From IMG/VR virus record IMGVR_UViG_3300049215_000171, positions 1 through 64,000 of that record: a stretch of DNA of 64,000 nt. One strand, written 5' to 3'. Made by a program: the position numbers and the translations under genes. The notes under the pieces were generated by a model. That model did no database searches. It saw nothing but the letters and a program-made list of their open reading frames with translations, and was not told the origin of the DNA. Below, piece after piece: positions 29,501 through 39,600 of this stretch (positions are counted from its first letter, which is position 1; each line of letters opens with the position of its first letter). This DNA comes from a virus.

Positions 29501-32500
29501 AGCCATGAGCGAACTAGTTAATACTATTGTTCATACTCCTCCTCAAATAATAGAATCAGCTTTTCAAAGTTGGTCTCTTGGAAGTAACTTACTAAATCCA
29601 CAGCCTGTAACTACAAGTGGTTCGTTTGAATTAACCACGGCAAAATATGATAACGGAGTTGTCCTTAATAACGTAGGCCAAATAATTAAATTTCCGGCCA
29701 TCTCTAATTTGAGACTGGAGCAAGGATCCTTTGAATGCTGGGTAATTCCAGCATGGGACGGAATTGATAATCAATCCAAATTAATTTTTACAATTACAAA
29801 AAATGGACAAGCATTATTACCACAAAATATTTTCGTGGGTCCCAGAGCCTATCATCCAAAATTTATTGATGGTTATGGATCATTTAGATTAAATCAAAAT
29901 GATGACGTATTAGGTATTCCTAATGAAAGTAAAGACGGGGTGTTCATTTACTATGCTAGTGATCCGAGTACCAAATTCAATAGATGGTATATAGATATTT
30001 TAGATGGATATGCGGATGGCTACGGAGTTAAAAACTATCAATTAACAATCAAAAGTGATGGAAATTTTTATGATGTTAAGTCAACTTTAAATAATCAACC
30101 ATTAACTGATAGAATTTTTAGTGGTACCGATACTGTGTCGTACAGTATATCTGGTAGTAATAAAATAAATCAAGGTATAACATTTGTAGCAGATTACAAT
30201 CATTATATTTTTGATTTTGGAAAAGATAAAAATCATAATCGTTTTTCCATATATAAAGATGAAAGCGGATATTTGAATTTTAGAGTATTTGATAAAAATG
30301 GCAGGAATTCCACGGTGGATGTTGATATATCTTCGTGGAAAAATGGACAAAAGCATCATGTTGCAACTTCTTGGTCCTTAAACACAAAAAATAATAAAGA
30401 TGAGTTGCATCTTTTTATTGATGGGCAGGAGGTGCCGAATATTATAAAATATGGAAGCAATGTGGCACCATATTTACATGAAAAATATAGAACAGTCAAT
30501 CCTGAAGAAATTATTGGTGTGATTAATTCAGCAATTGTTTCCTCAACTGATTTGGTTACAACGCTTGGATCAAATATAGTAACTTCGTCACTAAATTTTA
30601 GTGCTTATGGCATTGTAAACGGTGGAATAATTTATATTGAAGAAATAGGGTTTTCCACATTAGGATACTCTATTTTAAATGTAAACGGAAATACATTAAC
30701 ATTATCTTCCACTATGCCGTTATCTATAATGAATGCTTCATTTTCAGTAAATAAAACATCATTTAATGTATTAACTGAAATTGATTTATATCCAAATATT
30801 GCCGTATCATTATTACATTCATTTTTAAATGGTGCAGATTTACAAACAATAGATGGATATAATGTGGTTAATTCTATTGGTTTTAATTTTACAACAAAAA
30901 ATATTTTACCGGGTTTTATTATTAGAATAGCTGAAAGCGGATTTGCCACACAGTATACTATTTTATCAGTTAATGGACACAGTCTTACTTTGAATGACGT
31001 GATGCCAATTAATTTTTCTTCAGCCATTTTTTATATTTATCAGAATGTTGAGCAAGAAATTCCCGGAGTCAGAGCATTGCATCCAGCGTATAGCATAACA
31101 AGAAATATAGATGATATAGTTTCATTAACTATAACTGATAAGGCATTACCTAATGATATTGTTTTAATAAAAACTCTCGGATTGAATCATAGGCTGGTTC
31201 ACGAAAAATATTATATATGGGGTAGTACATCTAATGTGATCAAAACAAAGTTACCATCACCAATTTTACTTTCAAATGTTGAAATCACACATTTAATTTT
31301 AGATACTTTAAATATTGGATTATCTAATTCAACATTAGTTGGTGGGACTTTTACATCAAATAATATATTCACTGATCAACCATCTATTTCTGATAATGGT
31401 AGAACTCTTTCTGTGTATATTTCAGGCTCAAATATTGATTATTCAGCCCCTGTCGTCGTTTCAATATACGGAGTTAATAATACTTCATCACCAGAGATTA
31501 TTATATTTACTGAAAATGCAACCAAAATAACAACATCACAATTTATATCAATTGATCATGTAATTGTAACATGTAAGCCAATAGATCCAACTAAGGATTG
31601 CCTAGTAATTTCTATTCAAGAAGCAAAGCCAATAACAGTTTCTGAAAACAGTTCTATTGTTCCAGTAATAAGATACAGTTATCAAACTGTTGTGGGTAAT
31701 ACATTAACTGGTTCTGGTAATATTGTATCTGATCAGAATACATTTTTTTCATCTCAAACAATCGGAAATTATTTAATTATTACTTTCCCGTTTATTAATG
31801 CTGGCCAGTATCAAATAACAGATGTATCACCAGATTATAAATCCATTACAATTTTTCCATCGTTGGTAGCTCCAATTGTTTCTGGCGGTATGTATGAGGT
31901 ATTGACTGTTAGTACATATAGAAGCGGATTACAAAATGGATTTTTTACATTAGAAAATGCATCGACACCGGGAGAACCATATAATCTTGTTCAAGGAATG
32001 TATGAATTTAAATATTATACTTATTTATCTGCACCAATAAACACAGGTGATTTATATGCTCACGTTGGTACAGATTTTACTGGTAAAAATATTTTCAATG
32101 GTACTATAGATGAGTTAATGATAGTTTCAGAAAAATTAACCGATGTTAGAATCGGTGAAATGGCACTGGCTAATCAAGAAACAATTACTAAAGATTTTAA
32201 TTCTCTTAAAGCATTAAAGTCAACTGAAAGTACTTTAATGCTACTTCATTTTGATACTTTTCCATTCGTTAATGATTCATTAATATATACAACAGCCAGT
32301 AATCAATTTATCCAATCATCTGTGAGCGTGAATGATAATTTTGGTAAAAGTATAGTTATTACTGATACTCCAATAATTATAGATAATACCGGTATACTCA
32401 CCTCAAAACAAGAGGGGACCATAGAATTTTGGGTTAATCCATTATATGATACTGGAAATGATCCAAATTATAGATATTATTTCGATGCTTCAGCCATTGT

Positions 32501-33407
32501 TAGTGAAAAGATTATTAGTATTAATAATGCTACCGTAAAAGTGTCTGGTAAAGCATCTAAAATACTTAACGTTAAATTACAAATTGGTAGCCAAAATATA
32601 GATTATTTTGCTGGCGGGACTATTTCATCTGATGCACAAACGCTATATTTAAACAGAGCTTTGCCAAATCAACAAACACCAGTTGTTGTAAATTACATAC
32701 CCACCGGTACAAATGGTGATAGAATATCTATTTATAAAGATCCGTTTGGATACATTAATTTTAATATTTTTGCATCTGGAGTAAGTTATGTAATAAGAAC
32801 ACCTATTTATTGGGTTAAGGGAACGTGGCATCGTTTAAAGGCAAGTTTTATAGTTAATAGTGGACTTGGAATTGATAAAATGAGGTTCTTCGTTGATGGT
32901 TATGAAAGAGGAAACGTATTATTTGGTAATGGACTGCTTTTTGGACAAAATCAAGTATTTGGTTCATCGTTCACTGGACAAAATGTTATGGAGGCCAGTA
33001 TAGTATTTAAGGATTCAATTAATGAATTATTCATAGGATCAGATTTTTCTAGAGCCAATGGAGCCTATGCAATAATAGATAATTTACGTATTAGTAATAT
33101 ATCTAAGCCATTATTTATGCCTTTTGGCGAATCATTAGATGTTAATTATAGCTCAAATACAAATATAATATTGCCGGTAACACCCGATTTATATACAACA
33201 TTGTTATTAGATTTTAATACACTGGTTACTAAAAATACTAATTTTGCAACACTAAAAAATAGTATGACTGGTTTATCTGATTTTACTATCAATGTATTTG
33301 ACTCTTTTGATATATTAGCAGATAATGCAGTTGTAAAACAGGTATTGGAAGAACTGATAAATGTTTTAAAGCCAGCTAATAGTCAGGTGTACATTAATTA
33401 CTTGTAA
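26544..33407 (+). CDS. Giant baseplate/tail surface protein with two LamG-like folds
   Basis: A 2287-residue protein. I place the start at GTG 26544, which overlaps the end of the J-like gene (GTGGCTAA), instead of the TTG at 26523. Residues 1-85 look like an Ig/SbsA-type domain. Two LamG/concanavalin-type jellyrolls are visible near residues 1035-1300 and 1955-2190. Each has an E-C/F-W-V strand (GSFECWVIPAW; GTIEFWVNPLY), an FSIYKDESGYLNFRVF or ISIYKDPFGYINFNIF strand, and a W-H-x-x-x-S strand with an FxDGxE hairpin. Between them are three copies of a short beta module. LamG folds usually bind glycans, so this is a good host-binding candidate. Its position after J recalls gp7-type or tail-tip proteins. 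Confidence 0.7.
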   Translation: MANLRIINVLVINSTTISAKFSENLNEQINSSNIVLNSQTPGVLDPSVVNVDVNDDTLNITVQPLVPQGAYFIIFQSSSEVLFNSLNGDATILNDGVTNRQLILGPLDSSNPVQQYLINFLRNNVYNLDSPSVISNYIQGLSLILSKSLYDIRQTKNENYLTTLITDESKTRGSGPYDRLNEESAYEVLRVGKNPTTDPVKQLTSLSSFPAYPVSLQSANYSENLSVSFTDKIGFFNIDTFTINFTKNFIIIVNSISFVYNSSLPPYIYDISKYGYQILNSKYDPDNAFTYYLLSNNQIIINKEILNDLNFSTENIGYVEVMYQYMDTGKNLDPSSLVIDTVLFSGREVLPPLENTFTLVHAPIVTNTDTIGNIGSVIFTDPNQFPESNIPHPAFLYEIPFRLDYLPAQIGEYSVDYTSGNVYVYGQDNNKTGTGAYPPLATYYYRYIFKSEIDYVYDSDSFELIALPNGSLIGSSANITFNYEQVLAQGIDYTVATHIEVLSEFIQNRLTAINTIQPLNFPVTDVFRIFNQTSGEVYNVLRWTNNKIFFSYIKAPNIVSITGERASFQNISNESLSVNGVMTVAGGNIFKFYLKNNNIISLSQDEIGSFFNSSVTFSNLNIFKQELYFDNFLSENQNISKLQNIGDYQIDYTNGIVWCYVLETQSFLVGSVSYKRGYIAPSFPHIISVDDIYYQLNVLNKKTKQFQYKNFADGSILPTSFDIANEGFLNNNFDYPYIINNNQIGTFINTIFTPGISSYIGYIRGIYEYQDLANNIIPINFSQLATFNGKNITVSSISFNEYHSIQFDGINYYIFANTPLFYISPNITLNIQIKRLSDNVQLWDNSGSVVTGNPFKLILSGINAPQINDAVELTYSYTINNVSRVIVDYDKGGYYISYTYLADEIVISYEYGDNILDFSKSMVLNEGDTYYATYRVGALRDALLKNFGTLINIPILNSLDVSFERERYRDALIGAMNTFPSGPTVSAMSELVNTIVHTPPQIIESAFQSWSLGSNLLNPQPVTTSGSFELTTAKYDNGVVLNNVGQIIKFPAISNLRLEQGSFECWVIPAWDGIDNQSKLIFTITKNGQALLPQNIFVGPRAYHPKFIDGYGSFRLNQNDDVLGIPNESKDGVFIYYASDPSTKFNRWYIDILDGYADGYGVKNYQLTIKSDGNFYDVKSTLNNQPLTDRIFSGTDTVSYSISGSNKINQGITFVADYNHYIFDFGKDKNHNRFSIYKDESGYLNFRVFDKNGRNSTVDVDISSWKNGQKHHVATSWSLNTKNNKDELHLFIDGQEVPNIIKYGSNVAPYLHEKYRTVNPEEIIGVINSAIVSSTDLVTTLGSNIVTSSLNFSAYGIVNGGIIYIEEIGFSTLGYSILNVNGNTLTLSSTMPLSIMNASFSVNKTSFNVLTEIDLYPNIAVSLLHSFLNGADLQTIDGYNVVNSIGFNFTTKNILPGFIIRIAESGFATQYTILSVNGHSLTLNDVMPINFSSAIFYIYQNVEQEIPGVRALHPAYSITRNIDDIVSLTITDKALPNDIVLIKTLGLNHRLVHEKYYIWGSTSNVIKTKLPSPILLSNVEITHLILDTLNIGLSNSTLVGGTFTSNNIFTDQPSISDNGRTLSVYISGSNIDYSAPVVVSIYGVNNTSSPEIIIFTENATKITTSQFISIDHVIVTCKPIDPTKDCLVISIQEAKPITVSENSSIVPVIRYSYQTVVGNTLTGSGNIVSDQNTFFSSQTIGNYLIITFPFINAGQYQITDVSPDYKSITIFPSLVAPIVSGGMYEVLTVSTYRSGLQNGFFTLENASTPGEPYNLVQGMYEFKYYTYLSAPINTGDLYAHVGTDFTGKNIFNGTIDELMIVSEKLTDVRIGEMALANQETITKDFNSLKALKSTESTLMLLHFDTFPFVNDSLIYTTASNQFIQSSVSVNDNFGKSIVITDTPIIIDNTGILTSKQEGTIEFWVNPLYDTGNDPNYRYYFDASAIVSEKIISINNATVKVSGKASKILNVKLQIGSQNIDYFAGGTISSDAQTLYLNRALPNQQTPVVVNYIPTGTNGDRISIYKDPFGYINFNIFASGVSYVIRTPIYWVKGTWHRLKASFIVNSGLGIDKMRFFVDGYERGNVLFGNGLLFGQNQVFGSSFTGQNVMEASIVFKDSINELFIGSDFSRANGAYAIIDNLRISNISKPLFMPFGESLDVNYSSNTNIILPVTPDLYTTLLLDFNTLVTKNTNFATLKNSMTGLSDFTINVFDSFDILADNAVVKQVLEELINVLKPANSQVYINYL

Positions 33408-33436
33408 TTATTTAGCATATTAGATAGGAATATAGA

Positions 33437-36400
33437 ATGCGAATACCGGTTTCCGCTCCCCAGAACGCTTGGTTTGACACGCAGAACGTGGATAATACCA
33501 ATCTTACACTTGAACAAACTCACGATAATACGATACAATCTGGAATAATTAATAATCATTTTGGTTCGGGGGTTTTACCAGATTCTTTAATTCAGCGTAT
33601 TTTATTTGATTCTTCATCAGCCAATGGCCTACTAGATGGCAAACCAATTAATATACAGTTTCAACCATCAGACAGTAATAATGGAAATCAATTAGAAATT
33701 GAATTAATTAACTCTCAAGCGTCTGGTAATAGGACAGTAAAAGTATTAGTTATAGGGTTAGATTTTCAAAATAATTTACAGTATGATAGATTTACTTTCG
33801 ATAGAAATGAAAAGCAGTTAAGCTATAAACATTATAGAACAATATTAACATTATTATTTAATGATTTTATAGGAACAGCAAATCAATCATTGAATCTTGG
33901 TGGTAGAATAATAATTCGTGAAACAAATCCATTGACGCTGTCAAGAGATTGTATGATGATATCTCAGGATATTGAGCCTAACTTGTTTTTTAGAGATTTT
34001 TTTGTCACTACCGGTAGCACTCTAGCAACAACTTTAACGTCCGCATTGCCAAGTTATAATATAGATAATTTAAATATTAAAATAGAACCATTACAGTTTG
34101 CCAGCATTGCCGAAAATGATGTAAGCTCACAAATAGCTCAAAAATTTTTAGCCACAACGAGTAATATTCAAAAAATCACTCTTCTTTTTTCTGTTATTAA
34201 CAACACTACGCCAGCCAATTTAGTATGGACTGGCGATTTGTTAATTAGTATTTATCAGTTACAAACTACGATTTCTTGTCCAACAGACGTTGCCCCTCAA
34301 TTAGCAATTGATTTCGATCCATCCAGTATACCGTTAGCGCAGTTAAGCGTGAATTATTCGACTCTTTTGGCATCAGGAATACAGTTAAATACTGTACCGC
34401 AACCAGTTGATTTTATATTCAGTAATACTCCGGTTGGTTCTGGGCTGGTTATAAAACCAAATAATTACTATGCTGTTACCGTAAAACGAGCAGGATCAGC
34501 AGATACATGCCAAATACAATTAGCTGTCGGCAGTAATACCGCATCAAACACAAGGGAAACATTATTTAATGGTAGCGTGTGGGTTGATGTTCCAGAACAG
34601 TCATTATGGTTTCAGGTATGGACTGATTCCGCGAAAGTATCGGATGGGCAAGCGTATGATGCTGGTAATGGGGTTTTTGTTCCAAAAACGCAAATTGATC
34701 CAACTACCGGATTAACTATTGATTATGTGTTGGACAATATTCCATTTGTTAGAAATGATTTATATTACGCTTTGTTACAGGCTATTACACAAGACAGTAA
34801 TCCAGTTCAGAGTGAGAGAACTGGAGAGCCAGTATTTACTGAACAACAATTAGTACCATCAATCACTTTATTAAATGCAACGTCCCTAGCAAATATACAA
34901 AATGTTTCGGTGCCATTAATAATTGGCACCATATCCGATCAAAATATAAAATCGTATAACGCATTTACATCAACTCTTTTCGCGTCATTTCATGAATACG
35001 GGATGATTGGTAATGAAATAGTTTTAAAAATAATAACTGATCCGACAGATGGATACAGATATGATCAAAATATAATTGAGTTAGTATCTGAATTAGTTAA
35101 TGGAACATTAAATGGTGCAAAATTAATTCCAAATATATCTAATCCATCATTATATTATAAAATATCGAAAGCAGAGCTGATATCTATGATGTACGGTGAT
35201 ATTAATGGTGATGGTATCATAGATAATAATGATTTAATTTTAGCACAACAATTATCTGTAGCTAATTTAAATATTATACCAACTTATAATATGTATATTC
35301 AGCAAACAGAATTATTTGTTGCAGATGGATATTTACATTGGCAAGTTTTAGATTCAACATTAAATGTTATAGCATCTGGTACGGACGGTATTTTAGTGCC
35401 AAATCCATCAAATGGCGCCCAAGCAAATTTCGCTAGTGCGTCGGCTAGTTTTAACAGTATAATGAATTTGGGAAGCGATACACTTTCTATAACTAGTTCT
35501 GTCACCAGTCCTGGTAATAATGGGATAACTTCTATTATCAATCTAATAGATAATCATACTATAACTATACAAAAACAATATTATACATCAGATACAATTT
35601 TACAAATTATGAGATCAGATATTAATGGCGATATGATACTAAATGCTACTGATATAAGTTATATTTCTAATTACGTCAATGCTGTGCCCCCTATACCAGC
35701 AACAACTTCACCTGCAAATAAAATAGGTACGTCATTCAACGCCATTCGTATTACATTAGAAAAATATATCGATCGAAATGATGATTATCCTTCTAATGGT
35801 GTTAATAGAGGAAGCACACTTCATCCGTTACCAGATATATATTTAGATGGATATACATTGTTTGCTGGTCAAAATCTACAGATAAATCCGTTATCGTTCA
35901 GTATAGTTAAACAATTAGAGTGGGTTCCATCTAGCGTTGTTGTTGATGCTAATCCAAGATTGGTTCCAGCGTCATTTAATTATCAATCGGGATACACAGA
36001 TCCATTGTGTGGAATTAATGGGGTTCAATCACAGGTATATCCAACTGCCAAATCATTTGATCCGGGAAGAAATGATTTTTTCATATCAAATAATTTGGTA
36101 GTTAATGATGGTGGTCAATTTATACGACCTGATGGATATTTTATGAAAATGGATTTTGAGATGTCCACTGTGTTACTGGAAATACCAGATGTATCATTCG
36201 ATACAGAGCATAGTATTAATTTGTTAACTGATTTTATTGCAGATTATTCTGGAACTGGATATACTAGATTAGGATATCCAGCCATGAAATTTGCTGATTG
36301 CACCAACGTTAGTTTAAATGCGTTTAATCTAAGTCAGATTAGGCTTGGCGCCTCAGTACAGTCATTTTCTCCGCAATTAAATGGCATAGATCCTGAATGC

Positions 36401-36670
36401 ATTACCGGTATAATTGTTGATGGTAAGATAGGCGTTTCTATAAATTACTCAACGGGATTACTAACACTTAATTTTACCAATTTATATCAGGATCCTGTAA
36501 AACAAACGATAAATACAAAAATACAAATCACAATTTATCTTAAAAAAGCTGGGTGGAATAATAATCCAATTTATGTAAACTCAATTAAGACACAAAACAT
36601 CCTGGGAGTTCCTAATCCAGCGCCATCAAACACAGTATGTCCAGATCCATCAATAGTTATAATAAGTTAG
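33437..36670 (+). CDS. Tail surface protein with two dockerin-like calcium motifs
   Basis: A 1077-residue protein with a good upstream site (AGATAGGAAT). Two dockerin/EF-hand-like motifs are clear: DINGDGIIDNNDLILAQQ near residue 588 and DINGDMILNATDISYISNY near residue 728. Both have the DxNxDxxxxxxD calcium loop followed by a helix. They are about 140 residues apart, whereas cellulosomal dockerins have the two side by side. The gap holds a beta module like those in neighbouring tail proteins. The rest is beta-rich. It probably lies on the tail surface, and calcium-stabilised assembly with another tail protein is an inference. Confidence 0.65.
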   Translation: MRIPVSAPQNAWFDTQNVDNTNLTLEQTHDNTIQSGIINNHFGSGVLPDSLIQRILFDSSSANGLLDGKPINIQFQPSDSNNGNQLEIELINSQASGNRTVKVLVIGLDFQNNLQYDRFTFDRNEKQLSYKHYRTILTLLFNDFIGTANQSLNLGGRIIIRETNPLTLSRDCMMISQDIEPNLFFRDFFVTTGSTLATTLTSALPSYNIDNLNIKIEPLQFASIAENDVSSQIAQKFLATTSNIQKITLLFSVINNTTPANLVWTGDLLISIYQLQTTISCPTDVAPQLAIDFDPSSIPLAQLSVNYSTLLASGIQLNTVPQPVDFIFSNTPVGSGLVIKPNNYYAVTVKRAGSADTCQIQLAVGSNTASNTRETLFNGSVWVDVPEQSLWFQVWTDSAKVSDGQAYDAGNGVFVPKTQIDPTTGLTIDYVLDNIPFVRNDLYYALLQAITQDSNPVQSERTGEPVFTEQQLVPSITLLNATSLANIQNVSVPLIIGTISDQNIKSYNAFTSTLFASFHEYGMIGNEIVLKIITDPTDGYRYDQNIIELVSELVNGTLNGAKLIPNISNPSLYYKISKAELISMMYGDINGDGIIDNNDLILAQQLSVANLNIIPTYNMYIQQTELFVADGYLHWQVLDSTLNVIASGTDGILVPNPSNGAQANFASASASFNSIMNLGSDTLSITSSVTSPGNNGITSIINLIDNHTITIQKQYYTSDTILQIMRSDINGDMILNATDISYISNYVNAVPPIPATTSPANKIGTSFNAIRITLEKYIDRNDDYPSNGVNRGSTLHPLPDIYLDGYTLFAGQNLQINPLSFSIVKQLEWVPSSVVVDANPRLVPASFNYQSGYTDPLCGINGVQSQVYPTAKSFDPGRNDFFISNNLVVNDGGQFIRPDGYFMKMDFEMSTVLLEIPDVSFDTEHSINLLTDFIADYSGTGYTRLGYPAMKFADCTNVSLNAFNLSQIRLGASVQSFSPQLNGIDPECITGIIVDGKIGVSINYSTGLLTLNFTNLYQDPVKQTINTKIQITIYLKKAGWNNNPIYVNSIKTQNILGVPNPAPSNTVCPDPSIVIIS

Positions 36671-36676
36671 GAAATA

Positions 36677-39600
36677 ATGGCACTTATAATAGCATTAGGT
36701 GACCCAGTAATAATTCACGTTTTAGTGTTATCACCAGGAACACTATTAACAGCTACCGGTGCTGTTATTCTACGCGATGGGAGACATACAGTTGCTGTAG
36801 GTCAGTTAGATACTAACGGACATTTTGTATTCAACATATCATCAGCTATTTTAGGTGCTGGCGTGCATGAAATGACTGTGTATTATGCCGGTGATCAGAA
36901 TTTTGCACCAGGGCTCTCTAATATATTAGAGGTTGACATTGTAACATTGGCCCCATCAATAACAACAATTACACCATCAGCTACAAATGTGGTGTATGGT
37001 ACTAGTATCACATTTTCATCAAATGTTACTGGTTCTATGGGAACAGCAACTGGTACTGTTAGTTTTTTTGATGGAATAAACGTAATAGATACAGAAACAC
37101 TTATTGCTGGTTCAACAGTATCGTTACCAGTTGTATTAAGTGCTGGTATGCATGCTGTTATAGCGACTTATAGCGGTGATACCTTATACTTAGGAAGCTC
37201 TTCGTTTCCAGCATTAATTACAGTAAGTTTATATGGTTCATCAACAACCATCTTCTCAAATAACAATCCATCTAATTATGGTAATAGTGTAACTCTTACG
37301 GCCACAGTTATAGTACCAGTTGGTGGCGTTGCAACGGGAATAGTAACATTTTTTGATGGAATAACATCTATCGGGGTTGGAACCGTTTCTGCTAATTCAG
37401 CATCATTAATGCTGTCCACATTAAATGGTGGAAGTCATAATATCACTGCTCAGTATTCTGGTGATAGTAATTTTAGCTCATCCACATCGCCTATTTTAGT
37501 TCAGGTTGTAAATGCGTTACCAACAAATACTACATTGATATCATCAGCAAATCCAATAACATATGGTATGTCCACATTGCTATCAGCAACCGTTTCATCG
37601 TCATTTTCTATACCATCTGGCACCGTAACATTTTATGATGGTGTTAATCCAATAGGGACGGTATCGCTTGATGTAACGGGTCTAGCTACGTTAAATATAC
37701 CGTTATTTAACGCTGGTACTAGGCCCATTACTGCTCAATATAATGGAAACTCAAATTATTTAACTAGCACGTCTAATACTGTTAGCGAGGTTATAAATAA
37801 AGCCAATACAGTTACAACTTTAATTTCATCAGCTCCAACATCTCCATCAGGAGTAAATATAACATTTACCGCTACCGTTGTGGGATCTAATAATGGATTG
37901 GTAACCGGAACAGTTCAATTTAAAGATGGTGCGGGTAACCTTGGTAGTCCCGTAACTGTAAATGGTTCGGGGGTTGCAACATTTTCAACATCGTCCTTAC
38001 CCCAGGGCGTGCATAATATAACTGCGGTGTACAGTGGAGATTCTAATAATAATACTAGCACATCCAATACTGTTGTAGAAACAATAACCGCACAGTTGTC
38101 AATGACAGTATTAGTGTCTAATCTCAATCCTGCAAATTATGGAGTTAATGTAACATTTACTGCAACCGTTAGTGGAGCATTAGGTACTCCAACTGGTACT
38201 GTTCAATTTTATGACGGTGTATCACCAATTGGGCCAGTTGTCCCAATAAGTTCTGGAATTGGCTCATATTCAACTTCAGCATTAATCCCGGCTGTCCATT
38301 CAATAACAGCAGTATATAGTGGTGACATTACATATTCAACTAGTACATCAAATATTGTATTTGAAACTATTAATAAATTAAATCCTACATTTGGTATTAC
38401 ATCAAGTGTAAATCCATCTACATACGGCAATAATGTAATATTTTTTGCAACAGCTAGCGGAACGCAAGGAACGCCAACTGGTAGTGTACAGTTTGTAATC
38501 GATGGAACTAATTTTGGTGGCACCGTAACATTAGTTGCTGGCTCAGCTCAAACATCAAGCTCAACACTTACGGCTGGTACACACACAATTGTTGCTAATT
38601 ATAGTGGAGATACAATTTATAATGTTGCATCGGCTTCTCTGTCACCCATACAAACAGTAAATAAAGCAAATACCTCATCGTCAATTTCTTCTTCTATAAA
38701 TCCAACTGCTATTGGTCAAGCAACAATATTTAGTTCGACCGTAACTTCTGTTACAACTGGAACTCCAACTGGTACAGTTCAATTTAAAGATAGTGCGTCA
38801 AATATCGGTGCTCCAGCCACATTGACAAGTGGCACTGGTTCTATTTCATATTCTGGTTTGGCCGTTGGCGGACACTCAATAACGAGTGTATATTCTGGTG
38901 ATGCAAATTTTAATACAAGCACGTCAATAATTTTGACTCAAAATGTAACCGCATCACCAACAGTAACAACGTTAATGTCAAATACAAATCCATCAATCTA
39001 TGGTCAATCTGTTACATTTACTGCTATTGTTACTGGATCTAGTCCGACAGGTACCATAACATTCAAAGATGGTGTAACTACCATTGCGACAAGGGCATTA
39101 CCATTAAACACGGCATCAATAACCATACTCCTAGTTGGATCACATTCAATAACGGCAGTATATGGTGGTGATTCAAATAATGCTGGAAGCACATCTAACA
39201 CGGTTACACAGGTTGTAAATAAGGCAAGCACAACTATTACTCCATTTACGGCATCCCCATCATCAGGAGAAACGGTTTTTAGTACGTTTAGTTTAAGTGC
39301 AACAGTAAATCCGCAATTTACTGTTAATCCTGAGCCGTCTGGAAATGTAACGTTTTCAATAGTTTCACCATTTACTAATTTAGGATCAGCAACGCTGAAC
39401 GGGTCTTCTCCTGATGTCGCAACATTAGCTGGAATCAATATACCAACAGCTGGAACATATCAGCTTCAAGCAAATTATCCGGGTGATAGCAATTTTAATG
39501 GATCAAGTCAATTTATAAGCGGATTTGTTGTGTCGAAGTTTACGCCCGCTATAACACAGGTTTTTAGTCATAATCCAACAGGCGGTTTCCCTAATACCGT

